Assembly: GCA_003533505.1 (NCBI GenBank)
Contig: DQGD01000016.1
Location: 1-26,047 of the forward strand
Direction of reading: 5' to 3'
Origin: Clostridiales bacterium
GTDB taxonomy: Bacteria; Bacillota; Clostridia; Christensenellales; Pumilibacteraceae
DNA: 26,047 bases
Positions 22,929 to 26,047 of the stretch are shown here, piece after piece; position 1 is the first letter of the stretch; every line of letters starts with the position of its first letter. A model generated the notes under the pieces. It did not search any database. It saw nothing but the letters and a program-made list of their open reading frames with translations, and had not been told where the DNA came from. Made by a program: the position numbers and the translations under genes.

Positions 22929-22960
22929 AAAGCGCAAATCCGGTTGCGGATTTTCGCTTT
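22929..22960 (+). promoter_or_regulatory. Hairpin in the MATE leader, possible attenuator
   Basis: AAAGCG-C-AAATCCG pairs with CGGATTT-T-CGCTTT around a GTTG loop, 13 pairs with one C/T mismatch, followed by ATTTTATG. It lies 34 bases before the start codon and about 14 after the predicted transcript start. The short T run makes termination weak; a protein- or ribosome-responsive fold is equally possible. Confidence 0.55.
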
Positions 22961-22994
22961 ATTTTATGCGCTCGGCACTACCTCGGAGGATTTT

Positions 22995-24446
22995 ATGACC
23001 GAACAAGTTAAACCCGGAAACAAGATGGCAGATATGCCGATTGCGAAACTTATCGTCACGATGGCGCTTCCCATGATGCTTTCGATGATGATACAGGCGC
23101 TTTACAACATCGTGGACAGCGTGTTTATAGGCATGCTACCCGAACGTGCCGAAGCGTTGCAGGCGCTGGGGTACGCTTACCCTGTGCAGATGCTGATGGT
23201 GGCGTTAGGCGTGGGCACGGGCGTGGGCGCAGGCGCGCTGCTGTCGAAAGCGCTCGGCATGAACGACGGCAAAAAGGCTGACTCCGCGGCAGGCAACGGG
23301 TACTTTCTGATGCTGTGCTTCACGCTGGTTTTCGCGATTTTCGGTCTGTTCGTGTTCTTCGGCGGCGTTTACTTAGATATTTGCACCTCGAACGCCGTCG
23401 TCGCCGAATACGGCAGGCAGTACCTCGGCATTTGCCTCATATTCTCGCTCGGTCAGTTCGTTCAGCTGATGGGCGAACGCACGCTGTGCTCCACGGGCAG
23501 GACTAACCTCGCAATGATAATGCAGCTTGCCGGCGCGCTGACGAACATCGCGCTGGACCCTCTGTTTATTTTCGTTTTCGATATGGGCATAGTGGGCGCG
23601 GCTGTCGCGACGGTTATCGGGCAATGGGTTGCGATGATTGTCGGCTTTATTCTCGACGTCAGGCTCAACAAGGAAATCCGCGTGAGCGTCAAGGCTATAG
23701 TTACGCCGTCCGCGCGTTCGCTGGGCGATATATTTAAGGTGGGCTTGCCGGCTGTCGTTCTTCAATGTCTGCAATCGCTGACCACGCTCGTCATGCAAAT
23801 CACGTTCGGGTTCCTCTACTCGGGCGCGGAAAAGGATATGCTCGTGGGCATTTACGGGATTTTTTACAAACTTCAGTACTTCGTTCTCATGCTCGTGTAC
23901 GGACTGAACAACGCCGCCATTCCCGTCATCGCGTTTAACTACGGCATGGGCAACGGCGAGCGTGTAAAACGCGCAATCGGCGCGTCGACGATTATCGCCG
24001 TGATTATCGGCGCGCTGGGACTCGTGCTGTTTGAAGCCGCGCCCGAGCCGCTTCTTCGCTGCTTCAACGCCTCGGACGTAGCCGTCGGCACGCTTAAAAG
24101 CGAGTTTATGACGGGCGTGAAGATTATGCGGATTTCCGCGACGGCGTTTCCGCTAGCCGCGTGCAGCATAATTTTCGCAGCGGCTTTTCAGGCGTTGGGC
24201 TTAGGTCTGCGCTCGATGACGGTCGCGCTGATAAGGCTGCTCGTCGTGCTTATGCCGGCTTGCTATCTCATGGGACGGTTTTTCGGCGCGGACAACATCT
24301 GGTGGGGCTCGGTAATCGCCGAGGCGGCGGCGTTCGTTTACGCGCTGGCGACTATGCTGTTCGTCGTGAAAAAGTACGTTTCGCCGCTTGACAATTACCG
24401 AATATGCGCCGAAACCGCGATTCGGGACGAGCTTCAAGGTGAATAA
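22995..24446 (+). CDS. MATE-family multidrug/cation exporter
   Basis: A 483-residue membrane transporter with about 12 hydrophobic segments in two homologous halves. The first half has the family opening LIVTMALPMMLSMMIQALYN followed by IVDSVFIG, then ALGYAYPVQMLM, GVGAGALLSKALG, and GRTNLAMIMQLAGALTNIALDPLFIF; the second half begins near DIFKVGLPAVVLQCLQS and contains NNAAIPVIAFNYGMGN. MATE proteins export cationic drugs or metabolites using H+ or Na+ gradients. Substrate unknown. CGGAGGA lies just upstream of ATG 22995; the open frame further upstream lacks a ribosome site and contains the leader hairpin. No terminator hairpin separates it from the purA promoter. Confidence 0.96.
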   Translation: MTEQVKPGNKMADMPIAKLIVTMALPMMLSMMIQALYNIVDSVFIGMLPERAEALQALGYAYPVQMLMVALGVGTGVGAGALLSKALGMNDGKKADSAAGNGYFLMLCFTLVFAIFGLFVFFGGVYLDICTSNAVVAEYGRQYLGICLIFSLGQFVQLMGERTLCSTGRTNLAMIMQLAGALTNIALDPLFIFVFDMGIVGAAVATVIGQWVAMIVGFILDVRLNKEIRVSVKAIVTPSARSLGDIFKVGLPAVVLQCLQSLTTLVMQITFGFLYSGAEKDMLVGIYGIFYKLQYFVLMLVYGLNNAAIPVIAFNYGMGNGERVKRAIGASTIIAVIIGALGLVLFEAAPEPLLRCFNASDVAVGTLKSEFMTGVKIMRISATAFPLAACSIIFAAAFQALGLGLRSMTVALIRLLVVLMPACYLMGRFFGADNIWWGSVIAEAAAFVYALATMLFVVKKYVSPLDNYRICAETAIRDELQGE

Positions 24447-24479
24447 TCTGTGAGTTTTTGCTTTTAGCGCGGTTTATCT

Positions 24480-24508
24480 TTGACAATCGGGCTGCAAACG
24501 GCTATAAT
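24480..24508 (+). promoter_or_regulatory. Perfect consensus promoter of purA
   Basis: TTGACA (24480-24485), a 17-base spacer and TATAAT (24503-24508), exact matches to both sigma-A hexamers. The start is near 24515, and a small GGGCA/TGCCC hairpin (24517-24530) lies at the transcript's 5' end. Confidence 0.95.
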
Positions 24509-24562
24509 ATCAAAGTGGGCAGGCTTGCCCGTAACGATTATCGGAAGGAGGCTTTATTCTTC

Positions 24563-25834
24563 ATGTCGGCAACAGCATTAATCGGCGCTCAGTGGGGCGA
24601 CGAGGGCAAAGGTAAAACAATAGATATACTCGCGGCGAAAGCGGATATGGTCGTTCGCGCGCAGGGCGGCAGCAACGCCGGACACACCGTGGTTTACGGC
24701 GATTCCACCTATAAGCTGCGCCTTATCCCCAGCGGCATTCTTTACCCCGACACCGTTTGCGTGGTGGGTAACGGCACCGTCATTTCCCCCGCGGTCATTC
24801 TCAAAGAAATCGACGATTTGACTTCTCGCGGCGTTTCGATGAAGAACCTGAAAATCGACGCGAGGGCGCACGTCATTCTTCCCTACCACGTCGAAATCGA
24901 CAAGCTCAGCGAGCTCGCGCGCGGCAAAGAGGACATCGGCACCACTAAAAACGGCATCGGTCCGTGCTATATGGACAAAGCCGAGCGCATAGGCATTCGC
25001 ATGTGCGACCTCATCAAGCCCGACGTGTTCCGCGAAAAACTGAAGCGCAATATAGAAGTCAAGAACAAAATCATTACGGCGGTTTACGGCGGCGAGCCCG
25101 TGGACTTCGAGTCTACCTATAAAGATTACTGCGAGTACGCCAAACGCCTCGCGCCGTTCGTCACCGACACCTCCGTGTTGGTTTACAACGCCATAAAGGC
25201 AGGCAAGGACGTGCTGTTCGAGGGCGCGCAGGGTACGCTCCTCGACCTCGACGTCGGCACTTATCCGTTCGTGACGAGCTCGCACCCCACCGCCGGCGGC
25301 TTTTGCGAAGGCTCGGGCATAGGTCCGACGCTCATCGACGACGTTATCGGCGTGGGCAAGGCTTACACCACGCGCGTGGGCAAGGGTCCCTTCCCCACCG
25401 AGCTCGACGACGAAACCGGCGATTATATCCGCCGCGTGGGCGCGGAGTACGGCGTTACCACCGGCAGAGCGCGCCGTTGCGGCTGGTTGGACGCGGTTAT
25501 CCTCAAGTTCTCGGTGCGCGTCAACGGTCTTACCAAGCTCGCCATAAACAAGCTCGACACGCTGACCGGCATTAAGACGCTGAAAATCTGCGTGGCTTAC
25601 GAAAAGAACGGCGAAACCGTGTACGACTTCCCCACCGACATCTCCGAGCTCGAGGGTTGCAAGCCCGTGTATATCGATATGCCCGGCTGGACTGAAGATA
25701 TTACGCTCGCGAAGTCTTTTGACGAGCTGCCCGAAAACGCCAAGGCGTACATCGAGCGCATCGAAAAGGAAGTCGGTTGCCCCGTTACCATGGTGGGCGT
25801 GGGTCCCGACAGAGAGCAGAACCTCAATAGATAG
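24563..25834 (+). CDS. purA: Adenylosuccinate synthetase
   Basis: A 423-residue GTP-dependent enzyme joining IMP and aspartate, the committed step to AMP. Signatures are complete: GAQWGDEGKGK with Asp13 (8-18), GGSNAGHT with His41 (35-42), TTKNGIGPCYMDKAERIGIR, EGAQGTLLDLDVGTYPFVTSS, VGKGPFPTEL, GRARRCGWLDAV and the C-terminal guanine-binding NKLD. Length is the bacterial norm (about 420-430). The start at 24563 is chosen because residues begin MSATALIGAQWGDEGKGK and AAGGAGG lies 11 bases upstream, somewhat far. Monocistronic, with its own promoter and a strong terminator. With guaB it holds both exits from IMP in this window. Confidence 0.98.
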   Translation: MSATALIGAQWGDEGKGKTIDILAAKADMVVRAQGGSNAGHTVVYGDSTYKLRLIPSGILYPDTVCVVGNGTVISPAVILKEIDDLTSRGVSMKNLKIDARAHVILPYHVEIDKLSELARGKEDIGTTKNGIGPCYMDKAERIGIRMCDLIKPDVFREKLKRNIEVKNKIITAVYGGEPVDFESTYKDYCEYAKRLAPFVTDTSVLVYNAIKAGKDVLFEGAQGTLLDLDVGTYPFVTSSHPTAGGFCEGSGIGPTLIDDVIGVGKAYTTRVGKGPFPTELDDETGDYIRRVGAEYGVTTGRARRCGWLDAVILKFSVRVNGLTKLAINKLDTLTGIKTLKICVAYEKNGETVYDFPTDISELEGCKPVYIDMPGWTEDITLAKSFDELPENAKAYIERIEKEVGCPVTMVGVGPDREQNLNR

Positions 25835-25873
25835 TACTGCGTTAATTCGTCTTGAATAGGCTTTAATACGTTG

Positions 25874-25910
25874 ACCGCCCCTTCTCGGTTTTGAGAACGG
25901 GCGGTTTTTT
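25874..25910 (+). terminator. Terminator of purA
   Basis: A stem of 12 pairs with one mismatch (ACCGCCCCTTCTC with GAGAACGGGCGGT, 25874-25886 with 25893-25905), a six-base loop and TTTTTT. Confidence 0.95.
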
Positions 25911-26016
25911 GTGCTTTGGGTTATATTAGGGCTATTATTCTAAATCCTATGACTTCAGTGTTTTGCTTCGCTCAGAGTAGCACAAAGCTTTATTACTTAT
26001 AACAAATATACGGCTC

Positions 26017-26047
26017 GGGGAGCCCGGCATTTGCTGCCGGGCTCCCC
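26017..26047. other. Very strong hairpin at the right edge
   Basis: A perfect 13-bp stem GGGGAGCCCGGCA/TGCCGGGCTCCCC around a TTTGC loop ends exactly at the window edge. On the minus strand it is not followed by a T run. If T residues follow beyond 26047 it would be a plus-strand terminator, but no plus-strand gene lies between the purA terminator and this hairpin, so a small RNA or an intergenic repeat is possible. Positions 25911-26016 hold nothing I recognise. Confidence 0.6.

Noticed and set aside
24563..25834. Possible loss of a catalytic residue in PurA (His to Val in the DHGTYP motif)
   Set aside because: That position varies in the family (His, Gln and others, from memory); Asp13, His41 and the other key residues are intact.

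Overview
The window reads as chromosome from a member of the Bacillota, class Clostridia. The evidence is strong AGGAGG-type ribosome binding sites, sigma-A promoters with 17-base spacers and frequent extended -10 elements, U-tailed intrinsic terminators, a dimer-type glycyl-tRNA synthetase, a type III pantothenate kinase, an ECF-type S component, a small high-cysteine (HCB-like) protein and several lipoproteins. A Christensenellales-like gut lineage would fit, but I cannot establish that without searches. I find 19 protein genes. Sixteen are on the minus strand; glyQS, a MATE exporter and purA are on the plus strand. I see no tRNA, rRNA, CRISPR array or insertion sequence with a transposase inside the window.

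Layout, left to right. A consensus promoter at 72-100 fires out of the left edge through a structured leader, possibly into an rRNA operon. Next come an alpha/beta hydrolase (184-1143), a strongly divergent CTP synthase homologue (1215-2783) behind an attenuator-like leader, and an RnlA-like HEPN ribonuclease with no visible antitoxin (2994-4379). A cluster of palindromes bracketed by a 32-bp direct repeat (about 4500-4698) follows. A 1090-residue Ig-like surface protein (4751-8023) has its own consensus promoter. An operon of an ECF S component, coaX and hom runs from 11002 down to 8214. A 59-residue protein with 15 cysteines (11287-11466) is divergent from glyQS (11746-13149).

The second half holds an SGNH-hydrolase lipoprotein, a DUF4062 (TIR-like) protein followed by an inositol-monophosphatase-family gene, a one-TM protein followed by guaB, a transglutaminase-like protein followed by a lipoprotein, an acyltransferase-like protein, a MATE exporter and purA. 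A very strong hairpin sits at the right edge.

Most genes are housekeeping: nucleotide branch points (pyrG homologue, guaB, purA), coenzyme A and aspartate-family metabolism (coaX, hom) and translation (glyQS). Three things stand out. First, the CTP synthase homologue has Gly where the glutaminase nucleophile Cys should be and Val where a Mg2+-ligand Asp should be. Second, its mRNA leader can fold into a terminator or a competing antiterminator. Third, two single-gene candidates for immunity or stress response (RnlA-like and DUF4062) are embedded among housekeeping genes.
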